From an uncultured Polaribacter sp. (lineage in GTDB: Bacteria; Bacteroidota; Bacteroidia; Flavobacteriales; Flavobacteriaceae): a DNA stretch of 59,857 nucleotides. How positions within the stretch are numbered: position 1 is the first letter of the stretch; each line of letters begins with the position of its first letter. The stretch covers positions 1 to 59,857 of the forward strand of contig NZ_CANMHM010000015.1 in NCBI RefSeq assembly GCF_947497695.1, written 5' to 3'. The notes under the pieces were generated by a model. That model did not search any database. It was not told the DNA's origin and was given only the letters and a program-made list of their open reading frames with translations. Below are positions 42,742-51,135 of the stretch, one piece after another. Both the position numbers and the translations under genes were made by a program.

Positions 42742-44328
42742 ATGAAAGATTTTTCTAACTTAATTAGCGCGATTGAAATCACTAATAAAACCAATGCAAA
42801 AATTGATGCTTTGGTAAATTATTTTAAAGTTGTACCAGACAAAGATAAACTTTGGTTAATTGCTTTATTTACAGGTAAAAGACCAAGCAGACCTGTAAAA
42901 ACTAACTTAATGAAAAGTTGGGTTTTAGAAATTACGAAACTTCCAGAATGGTTGTTTTTAGAAAGTTATGCTTCAGTAGGAGATTTAGGAGAAACCATTG
43001 CACTTTTATTGCCAAATCCTGAAGATGAAATCGAAAAACCATTGCATATTTGGATCGAAGAACTCATCAACCTAAAACCAAAAACAGATGAAGAAAAGAA
43101 AGCTTATGTTTTAAAAGCTTGGAATGGTTTGCAAGCCCAAGAACGTTTAATTTTTAATAAATTAATTGGTGGTAGTTTCAGAATTGGGGTTTCTAAAAAA
43201 ACCTTGGTAAATGCGTTGGCTAAATTATCTGGAATAGATGCCAACCAATTAATGCACAGTATTATTGGAAATTGGAGTCCAGATTCTATTTCTTTTGATG
43301 ATTTATTGAATGGCGAACATATTAATTATGATAATTCCAAACCCTATCCCTTTTGTTTGGCTTATTCTTTAGAAAAAGAATTGCAAGATTTAGGAGACGA
43401 AAAAGATTGGCAACTAGAGTATAAATGGGATGGAATTCGTGGACAAATCATCAAAAGAAAAGAAGAAGTTTTTATTTGGTCTAGAGGAGAAGAATTGGTT
43501 ACACAGCAGTTTCCAGAATTGGTAGCAGCAGTTTCTCAATTAGAAGGTAGTTTTGTAATTGATGGCGAAATTTTAGCCATAAAAGACAGTGCAGTCTTAC
43601 TTTTTAATGATTTACAAAAAAGATTAAATCGTAAAAATGTAACTAAAAAACTATTAGAAGAAGTGCCTGTTGGTTTGTATGTTTATGATCTTTTAGAGTT
43701 AGATGCTGTAGATTTACGTACTTTTTCTATGGAAGAAAGACGAATGAGATTAGAACAATTATTCAATAAAAATACAAGTGATATTTTATATTTATCAGAA
43801 GTTATCGACTTCAAAAATTGGAACGAGTTAGACACGTTAAGAAATGCTGCTAGAAGTTTTAATTCTGAAGGTTTAATGTTGAAGAAAAAAACATCTAATT
43901 ATCACGTTGGAAGAAAAAAAGGAGATTGGTGGAAATGGAAAGTAGATCCATTAACTATTGATGCAGTTATGATTTACGCCCAAAAAGGAAGTGGAAGAAG
44001 AAGTTCTAAATATACAGATTACACGTTTGCTGTAAAAAATGAAGACAAATTAGTAACCGTTGCTAAAGCATATTCTGGCTTAACAGACATGGAAATTACA
44101 GAAATTTCTAAATGGGTAAACAAAAACGCCATCGAAAAATTTGGACCTGTAAGGACTGTAAAAGCAGAACTCGTTTTTGAAATTGCTTTTGAAGGAATTG
44201 CCTACAGTAAAAGACACAAAAGCGGAGTTGCCTTGCGTTTTCCAAGAATAAAACGTTGGCGAAAAGACAAAACCGTAAAAGATATTGATACTATTGATTC
44301 CGTTAAAGCGCTTATTGAAGCGAATTAA
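42742..44328 (+). CDS. ATP-dependent DNA ligase (ligase-associated repair cluster)
   Basis: 528 residues. An N-terminal helical domain (1-210) precedes the adenylation domain: motif I EYKWDGIRG with the AMP-accepting Lys near 230, motif III FVIDGEILA, motif IV SEGLMLKK and motif V WWKWKVDP. An OB-fold end follows. It seals nicks using ATP and acts with the exonuclease, DEXH helicase and PdeM of this cluster. Confidence 0.95.
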   Translation: MKDFSNLISAIEITNKTNAKIDALVNYFKVVPDKDKLWLIALFTGKRPSRPVKTNLMKSWVLEITKLPEWLFLESYASVGDLGETIALLLPNPEDEIEKPLHIWIEELINLKPKTDEEKKAYVLKAWNGLQAQERLIFNKLIGGSFRIGVSKKTLVNALAKLSGIDANQLMHSIIGNWSPDSISFDDLLNGEHINYDNSKPYPFCLAYSLEKELQDLGDEKDWQLEYKWDGIRGQIIKRKEEVFIWSRGEELVTQQFPELVAAVSQLEGSFVIDGEILAIKDSAVLLFNDLQKRLNRKNVTKKLLEEVPVGLYVYDLLELDAVDLRTFSMEERRMRLEQLFNKNTSDILYLSEVIDFKNWNELDTLRNAARSFNSEGLMLKKKTSNYHVGRKKGDWWKWKVDPLTIDAVMIYAQKGSGRRSSKYTDYTFAVKNEDKLVTVAKAYSGLTDMEITEISKWVNKNAIEKFGPVRTVKAELVFEIAFEGIAYSKRHKSGVALRFPRIKRWRKDKTVKDIDTIDSVKALIEAN

Positions 44329-44347
44329 AATTTTAACGTGTAGTTTT

Positions 44348-44435
44348 GTCATTTCGAAATGAGCCTTTTTAGGCGATTGAGAAATCTCACAAGAATAATC
44401 CAAAATTATGAGATTTCTCCTAAAGTCGAAATGAC
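44348..44435. repeat. Palindromic intergenic repeat (GTCATTTCGA type)
   Basis: GTCATTTCGA at 44348 pairs with TCGAAATGAC ending at 44435, and GAGAAATCTCA pairs with TGAGATTTCTC inside it. It fills the gap between the ligase and helicase genes and resembles REP/MITE-type elements common in Flavobacteriaceae intergenic regions. Confidence 0.65.
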
Positions 44436-44484
44436 ATTCGAAATCGAAACTAACACCTAAAAACCAACAACTAATAACGATTTT

Positions 44485-46938
44485 TTGAGCAACTTTAAAC
44501 AAACCCAAGGGTACAAAATCATCCAAAATTGGATGCAAGAAAAAGGGCATACCCCTTTTAGTTTTCAAGCGCAAACTTGGGAACGTTACCACAATAATTT
44601 TAGTGGAATGGTAGTGGCTCCAACAGGTTTTGGTAAAACATTTTCTGTTTTTTTAGCAGTGGTTATCGATTATTTAAATCAGCCAGAAAAATACAAAAAA
44701 GGCTTAAAAATTATTTGGATTTCTCCTTTACGTTCGTTGGCAAAAGATTTAGCAAAAGCAATGGAAATTGCTGCAGAAGAAATTGGTTTAGATTGGGAAA
44801 TTGCTGTTAGAAATGGAGATACACCCACTAATATTCGCAGAAAACAAGAACGCTCAATGCCAGATGTTTTGTTAACCACACCAGAAACATTGCATTTGTT
44901 GTTTTCTCAAAAAAGAAATTCGCGTTGGTTTAAAAATGTAAACTGTATTGCTGTAGATGAATGGCACGAATTGCTAGGTTCTAAAAGAGGTGTACTCACA
45001 GAATTGGCAATTGCAAGAATTAGAAATTTATCACAAAAAACCAGTATTTGGGGCATTTCTGCAACGATTGGTAATTTAGAAGAAGCTAAAAATGTTTTAA
45101 TTCCTTATCAGGATTTAAAAACCACTATGATTCGCGCCAAAGAAAAAAAGAAAATAACCATTACTTCTTTATTGCCAGATGAAGTAGAAGAATTGTCTTG
45201 GGCAGGTCATTTAGGAAAACAAATGAGCTCTAAAATAATTCCGATTATTTATGAAAATACAACGACTTTAATTTTTACAAACACTAGAAATCAGAGCGAA
45301 TTATGGTATCAAATTCTCATTGAGTCAGCACCAGATTTAATTGGGCAAATTGCCATACATCATGGCTCTATAGACAAAGTACAACGTAATTTTATAGAAG
45401 ATGCCATTTCAAATGGGTTGTTAAAAGCGGTAGTTTGTACTTCTTCTTTAGATTTAGGTGTAGATTTTAAACCTGTAGATTGTGTCATACAAATTGGATC
45501 TGCAAAAGGAATTGCACGTTTTATGCAAAGAGCAGGTAGAAGTGGGCATTCGCCTTTTGAAACCTCTAAAATGTATGCAGTTCCCACGCATTCTTTGCAA
45601 TTAATAGAAGTTGCAGCTGTAAAAGAAGCCGTAAAACAAAACGAAATTGAAGCAAGATATCCCATGGTTTTAACCTATGATGTTTTGGTGCAATTTTTAG
45701 TAACATTAGCTGTTGGAGAAGGTTTTAAAGCAGATGAAACTTTTGAGTTGGTCAAAGAAATTCACGCTTTTCATTATCTTACCAAAGAAGAATTTGATTG
45801 GTGTATTCATTTTATCACCAAAGGTGGAAACACGTTAAAAGCCTATGAAGAATTTCATAAGGTAATTTTAGATGAAGAAGATGGACTTTACAAGGTAAAA
45901 AGTAGACGAATTGCCATGAATCACAGAATGAATATTGGCGTAATTGTAAGTGAAGTCATGTTGTATGTAAAATTCTTTTCTGGTGGATATATTGGCATGA
46001 TTGAAGAGTTTTTTATATCGAAATTAAAAAAAGGAGACGCATTTATTTTAGGTGGTAGAGTTTTAGAAGTAAAACAAATAAAAGACATGACTGTTTTGGT
46101 TAAACGAAGCAAAAAGAAAAAAGCAATAACTCCAAGTTGGTTGGGTGGTAGATTGCCTTTAACGTCTTATTTAACGCATTTTTTAAGGTTGAAATTAAGT
46201 GATGCTTTAACCCCAAATAATAGAGAAAAAGAACTCAAATTTTTACATCCATTATTAAAAAGACAAGCAAAAAATTCGCACATTCCAAAACATGACGAAT
46301 TTCTGGTAGAAATGATAGAAACTAAAGAAGGTTTCCATCTATTTGCATATCCTTTTGAAGGCAGATTGGTGCACGAAATTATGGCATCTTTAATAGCTTA
46401 TAGAATTAGTCAGATCAAAAAGTTAACTTTTACAATTGCAATGAACGATTATGGTTTCGAGTTGTTAAGCGATCAAGAAATTCCTTTAAATGAAGAAAAT
46501 ATTGTAGCAATATTCTCTAAAGAGAACTTAATAAAAGATGTAACAGCAAGTATAAATGCTAGTGAAATGGCTTCTAGAAAATTTAGAGACATTGCAGTGG
46601 TTGCAGGTTTGGTAATACAAACACAACCAGGAAACAGAAAAACAAACAAAAGTTTACAATCTTCTTCTGGTTTAATTTTTAGGGTTTTAAGCGATTATGA
46701 ACCCAATAATTTATTATTAAAACAGGCCTATAATGAAGTTTTTGATTATGAATTAGAGAAAGTACGTCTACAAAAAGCATTTGAGAGAATTGCTAACAGT
46801 AAAATAATTTTGAAAAAAGCCAATAATTTTACACCTTTGAGTTTTCCTTTAAAAGTAGATAGTTTAAGAGGAACCATGTCTAACGAAGATTTGAGTAAAC
46901 GTATAGAACGCATTCAAAAACAAGCCTTAAAAGCTTAA
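44485..46938 (+). CDS. Ligase-associated DNA damage response DEXH-box helicase (Lhr-like)
   Basis: 817 residues, starting at TTG 44485 (MSNFKQTQGYKII), the usual family start. SF2 motifs are VVAPTGFGKT (I), VDEWHEL (II, DEWH), WGISATIGN (III), FTNTRNQSE (IV) and a motif VI region FMQRAGRSGHS. A winged-helix and Lhr core C-terminal domain follow. It is a 3'-5' ssDNA translocase/helicase by family knowledge. The palindromic repeat separates it from the ligase gene. Confidence 0.93.
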   Translation: MSNFKQTQGYKIIQNWMQEKGHTPFSFQAQTWERYHNNFSGMVVAPTGFGKTFSVFLAVVIDYLNQPEKYKKGLKIIWISPLRSLAKDLAKAMEIAAEEIGLDWEIAVRNGDTPTNIRRKQERSMPDVLLTTPETLHLLFSQKRNSRWFKNVNCIAVDEWHELLGSKRGVLTELAIARIRNLSQKTSIWGISATIGNLEEAKNVLIPYQDLKTTMIRAKEKKKITITSLLPDEVEELSWAGHLGKQMSSKIIPIIYENTTTLIFTNTRNQSELWYQILIESAPDLIGQIAIHHGSIDKVQRNFIEDAISNGLLKAVVCTSSLDLGVDFKPVDCVIQIGSAKGIARFMQRAGRSGHSPFETSKMYAVPTHSLQLIEVAAVKEAVKQNEIEARYPMVLTYDVLVQFLVTLAVGEGFKADETFELVKEIHAFHYLTKEEFDWCIHFITKGGNTLKAYEEFHKVILDEEDGLYKVKSRRIAMNHRMNIGVIVSEVMLYVKFFSGGYIGMIEEFFISKLKKGDAFILGGRVLEVKQIKDMTVLVKRSKKKKAITPSWLGGRLPLTSYLTHFLRLKLSDALTPNNREKELKFLHPLLKRQAKNSHIPKHDEFLVEMIETKEGFHLFAYPFEGRLVHEIMASLIAYRISQIKKLTFTIAMNDYGFELLSDQEIPLNEENIVAIFSKENLIKDVTASINASEMASRKFRDIAVVAGLVIQTQPGNRKTNKSLQSSSGLIFRVLSDYEPNNLLLKQAYNEVFDYELEKVRLQKAFERIANSKIILKKANNFTPLSFPLKVDSLRGTMSNEDLSKRIERIQKQALKA

Positions 46939-46944
46939 AATAAA

Positions 46945-47607
46945 ATGATAAAACCTTTGGTTATTGTTTCTAAAAAAATCGAATTAAAAGGAGAGGTTTT
47001 AGCAATTACAAATCAGCGTGTTTTGTTTTGGGAAACCCAAAAAAGTTTAATTTTAAGCGATGTACATATTGGCAAATCTGCCCATTTTCAAAAAAGTGGT
47101 ATTCCAATTCCTAAAGATGTTTTAACTACAGATTTAGAACGTTTAAAACAGTTAATCATCCATTTTAAAGCAGAAAATTTAATAATTGTAGGCGATTTGT
47201 TTCACGCAGCTTACAACAAAGATCTAGATGAATTTAAAGACTGGCTTTTGCAATTTAAAAAATTAAGTTTGCAATTGATAAAAGGAAACCACGATAAATT
47301 ATCTAACCAAATTTACGCGCAATTTCATATAGAAGTTTTTAAAACGGAGTTACAAATCAATTCTTTAAAATTTGTACACGATGCTGTAACTCCAGGTAAT
47401 GATGTTTTTACCATTTCAGGACATATTCATCCAGGAGTTTTTATCATAGGAAAAGGCAAACAACGTATTAAATTGCCTTGTTTTCAAGTAACCGAAAATC
47501 AGTTGATATTACCAGCATTTAGCTTATTTACAGGTTTAAATACCCAAAATCCGCCTAAAAATTGTAAAAACTATTGTTTTACTGAGGATGGTATTTTTGA
47601 AATGTAA
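46945..47607 (+). CDS. pdeM: Ligase-associated DNA damage response endonuclease PdeM
   Basis: 220 residues of a calcineurin-like phosphoesterase: LILSDVHIGKSAHFQ (DxH), IIVGDLFHA (GD), IKGNHDKL (GNHD) and ISGHIHPGV (GHxH). It begins 6 bases after the helicase stop and completes the four-gene repair cluster. It is expected to act as a nuclease or phosphodiesterase on damaged DNA ends. Confidence 0.92.
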   Translation: MIKPLVIVSKKIELKGEVLAITNQRVLFWETQKSLILSDVHIGKSAHFQKSGIPIPKDVLTTDLERLKQLIIHFKAENLIIVGDLFHAAYNKDLDEFKDWLLQFKKLSLQLIKGNHDKLSNQIYAQFHIEVFKTELQINSLKFVHDAVTPGNDVFTISGHIHPGVFIIGKGKQRIKLPCFQVTENQLILPAFSLFTGLNTQNPPKNCKNYCFTEDGIFEM

Positions 47608-47610
47608 AAA

Positions 47611-48690
47611 CTAATTATTCAAGATGTTATTTTGGATAAAGGTTGTAAGTTGGTCTGCAATAATTTTATGTTCTGTAACTTTAGGATGTCCGGTTGTATT
47701 TTTAAAAGGAACAAAACAAGTGTAAATTTTTCTGTCGTTTATACTTTTTACGGCATTGCTTACATAATTTTTCCAAGGAGAATTTTCTTTAGTGATATCC
47801 ATATTTCCTAACATGCATATTATAGTTGCTAATTTGTATTTTTCTCGAATAACTTTTACAAATTCAGCGTATGCATTTTCTATTGTTTCTGGATTTGGTT
47901 TTTTATTTCCTAATCGTCTTTTATATTCTTTGTGATTTGGTTTATTTACTAGCCAAGAATCATTTTGTAGTAAGTTTATAACAACAATATCGGGTTGTTT
48001 TTTAGAAAAATTCCATTTACTTTTTTCATCTGCAGGATTTTTTCTGTAGTATATTTCTTGCATAACTAAATCGTGCCAACTTAGCATAATGCCAATACCT
48101 TCTTTTGCAATGCAAGTATAATCTGCATTTAAGTTTCTGGCAGTCATAGCAGCATAACTATTGTAATTATTGGTTACAATTCCATTAGATTTGTCTTTGC
48201 CAGATGTATCTTCATTTCCATGTCCTGTTGTAATAGAATCTCCATAAAATTCTATAAATAATTCTTTATTAGGGTCTTTTTGTAATACTTTTCCTTGTAT
48301 TATAAAATTATAAAAAAGTGTTTTCCCAGCACTAAATTCATTACGCTTTGTAATTTCTATAGTATGTTTTTTATCGTCTAATTTTTCAGCTAAATTGTAT
48401 GATTTTAAACCTTTTTCAATTCGGAAATATTTAATAAATATTCCATCAATAAAAACATTAAAATAATTTTCTCCTTTCTCATCTTCTAAGGTAATTTTTG
48501 CACTTGTGCCCTTAAAATTAATTTTTACTGCAGTACCAGACCAAAATAGTTCAGTTGCTTTTTTGCTTTTATTTACAGCTACCCTTCCTTGATATTCAAG
48601 TTGATTGTTATTGTGTAAAACAATGGTAGTTTTATTATTACAATTAATAAAAAGAGGTAAACAAATAATTAAAATAAGATGTTTAAACAT
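47611..48690 (-). CDS. SGNH/GDSL esterase, CE2-like lipoprotein
   Basis: 359 residues. The lipobox is LFINC at about 13-17. A beta-sandwich of about 110 residues (ATELFWSGTAVKINFKG) precedes an SGNH domain with FYGDSITTGHG (nucleophile Ser), LLQNDSW and a C-terminal GHPKVTEH carrying the catalytic His. This two-domain order is that of CE2 acetyl esterases, which deacetylate plant or algal polysaccharides. It lies convergent to pdeM and just 5 bases downstream of thrC, with which it may share a transcript. Confidence 0.82.
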   Translation of the reverse strand: MFKHLILIICLPLFINCNNKTTIVLHNNNQLEYQGRVAVNKSKKATELFWSGTAVKINFKGTSAKITLEDEKGENYFNVFIDGIFIKYFRIEKGLKSYNLAEKLDDKKHTIEITKRNEFSAGKTLFYNFIIQGKVLQKDPNKELFIEFYGDSITTGHGNEDTSGKDKSNGIVTNNYNSYAAMTARNLNADYTCIAKEGIGIMLSWHDLVMQEIYYRKNPADEKSKWNFSKKQPDIVVINLLQNDSWLVNKPNHKEYKRRLGNKKPNPETIENAYAEFVKVIREKYKLATIICMLGNMDITKENSPWKNYVSNAVKSINDRKIYTCFVPFKNTTGHPKVTEHKIIADQLTTFIQNNILNN

Positions 48691-48695
48691 AAGTT

Positions 48696-49979
48696 TTATT
48701 CCATCAAAAAAGCCTTCAAATCTTCATAAGAACTTGCTTTAATAGCTACTTTTTTATTATTGATTACTTTCTGTATTTGTGCAGGAATTTCTACTTGAAC
48801 AGGCAATGTTTCTTCTACAACATCTAAAAATTTAACAGGATGTGCAGTTTCTAAAAATACACCAAATTCGTTTTCTTTTAATCCGTATTTTTTCAATCCT
48901 AAATAACCTACTGCTCCATGAGGATCTGCAACATAACCAGAATTCCCGTAGATTTTTTTCATGGTTTCACGTGTTTCATCATCCGTAAAACTATAAGATG
49001 AAAAAGCATTTTTTAAAGTTTCAAAATCATTGTTAAACAACTCTTGTATTCTGATAAAATTACTTGGGTTACCAACATCCATTGCATTAGAAATTGTTGC
49101 TTTAGATGGTTTTGGTTTGTAAATACCTTCTAGTAAGTAATTGGGTACAGTATCATTAATATTGGTAGAAGCTACAAAATGTTTAATTGGTAAACCTAGT
49201 TTTTGTGCCATCACACCAGCACAAATATTCCCAAAATTTCCACTTGGTACAGAAAAAATAATGTCTTTATGTTTTTTGTGTAATTCTTTGTAAGCAAAGA
49301 AAAAATAGAACATTTGTGGCAACCAACGTGCAACGTTAATTGAATTTGCAGAGGTTAATGTTTTGCTAATTTCTTCGTCTAAAAAAGCAGTTTTTACCAT
49401 TTCTTGGCAATCATCAAAAACACCATCAACTTCTAGAGCAGTAATATTCTGACCCAGAGTTGTTAATTGTTTTTCTTGAATATCGCTTACTTTTCCTGAA
49501 GGATATAAAATAACAACATTGATGCCTTTTGCACCTAAAAACCCATTGGCAACTGCACCTCCTGTATCTCCTGATGTAGCTACTAAAACAGTTACTTCAT
49601 CATCATTATCTTTATTGAAATATTCTAAACATTGTGCCATAAATTTAGCACCAACATCTTTAAAAGCCATGGTTGGTCCATGAAACAACTCTAAAGAAGC
49701 AATATTATCGTCTACTTTTACCAAAGGAAAATCGAAAGAGACTGTTTTTGCAACAATTTCTTTTAATTTTTCAGTAGGAATTTCATCACCTACAAACTGC
49801 TTAATAACTTCATACGCAATTTCGTGGTTTGTATACTCAGAAATATTTTCAATAAAATCTTTTGATAATGGCTGAATATTATCTGGAAAATAAATTCCTC
49901 TGTCTTTTGCCAAACCTTGTACAACCGCGTTTTTAAAGGTTGATTTTGGCGATTTATGGTGTAAACTGTAGTAGTTCAT
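48696..49979 (-). CDS. thrC: Threonine synthase
   Basis: 427 residues. The PLP lysine lies in FHGPTMAFKDVGAKF, the phosphate loop is ATSGDTGGAVANGF, and the family signature YYSLHHKSPKSTF opens the protein. It converts O-phosphohomoserine to L-threonine. It is last in the thrA-thrB-thrC order; the 83-base gap to thrB holds repeated GCTTTAAGC-type sequences. Confidence 0.96.
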   Translation of the reverse strand: MNYYSLHHKSPKSTFKNAVVQGLAKDRGIYFPDNIQPLSKDFIENISEYTNHEIAYEVIKQFVGDEIPTEKLKEIVAKTVSFDFPLVKVDDNIASLELFHGPTMAFKDVGAKFMAQCLEYFNKDNDDEVTVLVATSGDTGGAVANGFLGAKGINVVILYPSGKVSDIQEKQLTTLGQNITALEVDGVFDDCQEMVKTAFLDEEISKTLTSANSINVARWLPQMFYFFFAYKELHKKHKDIIFSVPSGNFGNICAGVMAQKLGLPIKHFVASTNINDTVPNYLLEGIYKPKPSKATISNAMDVGNPSNFIRIQELFNNDFETLKNAFSSYSFTDDETRETMKKIYGNSGYVADPHGAVGYLGLKKYGLKENEFGVFLETAHPVKFLDVVEETLPVQVEIPAQIQKVINNKKVAIKASSYEDLKAFLME

Positions 49980-49984
49980 TTTTT

Positions 49985-50072
49985 TTTTGCTTTACGCTTT
50001 AAGCTGCATGCTTTAAGCGGATGTGTTATTTTATTTTTTACATAAAGCTTATAGCCTAGGGCTTAAAGCGAT
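49985..50072. repeat. GCTTTAAGC-rich repeats between thrB and thrC
   Basis: GCTTTACGCTTTAAGCTGCA, then GCTTTAAGCGG, and further on CATAAAGCTTATAGCC and GGCTTAAAGCG. Direct and inverted copies of CTTTAAGC occur within 85 bases; they overlap the thrB stop. Confidence 0.5.
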
Positions 50073-50992
50073 TTTATTATTTTCATTCCTTCGTGATTCA
50101 CTTTAGAAATAAACATTGTAAACTCAATACCTGTATTTTTATAACTTTCTTCGATGTTTTTGTAAACTTTTTCAGCAACTTCATCGCCCTTACAAAGTGC
50201 AAAAATTGTTGGGCCAGAACCACTAATTCCTGCTCCTAAAGCACCTGCTTTTATGGCTGCATTTTTAACATCATCAAAATGAGGAATTAATTTTTTACGA
50301 TGAGGTTCTACAATAATATCTACTAAAGAATTGCTGATTAACTCGTAATTATTTGAATATAAACCACTAATTAAACCACCAACATTTGCCCATTGAGTAA
50401 CTGCATTTTTTAATGCAATTTGTGTAGGTAAAACTTCTCTTGCATCTTTTGTTTTTACTTCTACTTGTGGATGAATTGCCACAACTCTTAGTTCACTGGG
50501 TACTGGTAATTTTATAATTTCTAAAGGATGATAGCTTCTAACTAAAACAAAACCTCCATAAACTGCAGCAGAAACATTGTCTGCAATTGGAGTTCCACAA
50601 GCAACTTCTTCGCCAAACATGGCAAATTTTGTCAATTCTAAATCAGAATAAATATTGCCTAAAAGTTGATTTGCACCAAAAGCAGCACCTGCAGCACTAG
50701 CAGCAGAACTTCCTAAACCACTTCCAGGAGAAAACCCTTTGTGAATGGTTAGTTCAATTCCGAATTCTGCATTTGCATCATTTAAAACTTTTTTAACCAC
50801 TGCACTTGCAGCATTTTCATCAACATTATAGGTTAAGTCTGCACCTGTAATATTGGTTATTTTAACCCCTTTTTCAGTTGTTTTTGTAAAGGTCATTTCA
50901 TCTCCAATTGCATCCACAGCAAAACCTAGAGAATCAAATCCACAAGAAACATTAGCAACAGTAGCAGGAGCAAAAATTTTTAAATAATCCAT
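50063..50992 (-). CDS. thrB: Homoserine kinase
   Basis: 309 residues, GHMP kinase: APATVANVSCGFDSLGFAVD start, ATP loop PGSGLGSSAASAAGAA, and a GAGISGSGPTIFAL motif near the C-terminus. It phosphorylates homoserine for ThrC. It lies between thrA and thrC on the same strand. Confidence 0.96.
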   Translation of the reverse strand: MDYLKIFAPATVANVSCGFDSLGFAVDAIGDEMTFTKTTEKGVKITNITGADLTYNVDENAASAVVKKVLNDANAEFGIELTIHKGFSPGSGLGSSAASAAGAAFGANQLLGNIYSDLELTKFAMFGEEVACGTPIADNVSAAVYGGFVLVRSYHPLEIIKLPVPSELRVVAIHPQVEVKTKDAREVLPTQIALKNAVTQWANVGGLISGLYSNNYELISNSLVDIIVEPHRKKLIPHFDDVKNAAIKAGALGAGISGSGPTIFALCKGDEVAEKVYKNIEESYKNTGIEFTMFISKVNHEGMKIIKSL

Positions 50993-51000
50993 TTTTTTAA

Positions 51001-51135
51001 GTCTTCAGTTTGCAGTCTTCAGTTTGCAGTCAGTTTGATATCTAAAACTACTTATTGAATACTATTTAATTATTTTTATTTTCAGAAGCAGATTACAGCC
51101 AGATTTTTGACTGCTTACTGCCTACTAAAAACTGC
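51001..51135. repeat. Short tandem and inverted repeats between thrA and thrB
   Basis: The unit GTCTTCAGTTTGCA occurs twice in tandem from 51001, followed by GTCAGTTTG. A related inverted set (GACTGCTTACTGCCTAC, AAACTGCCTAC) closes the gap before the thrA stop. It is likely a dispersed intergenic repeat and may fold within the operon mRNA. Confidence 0.5.
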
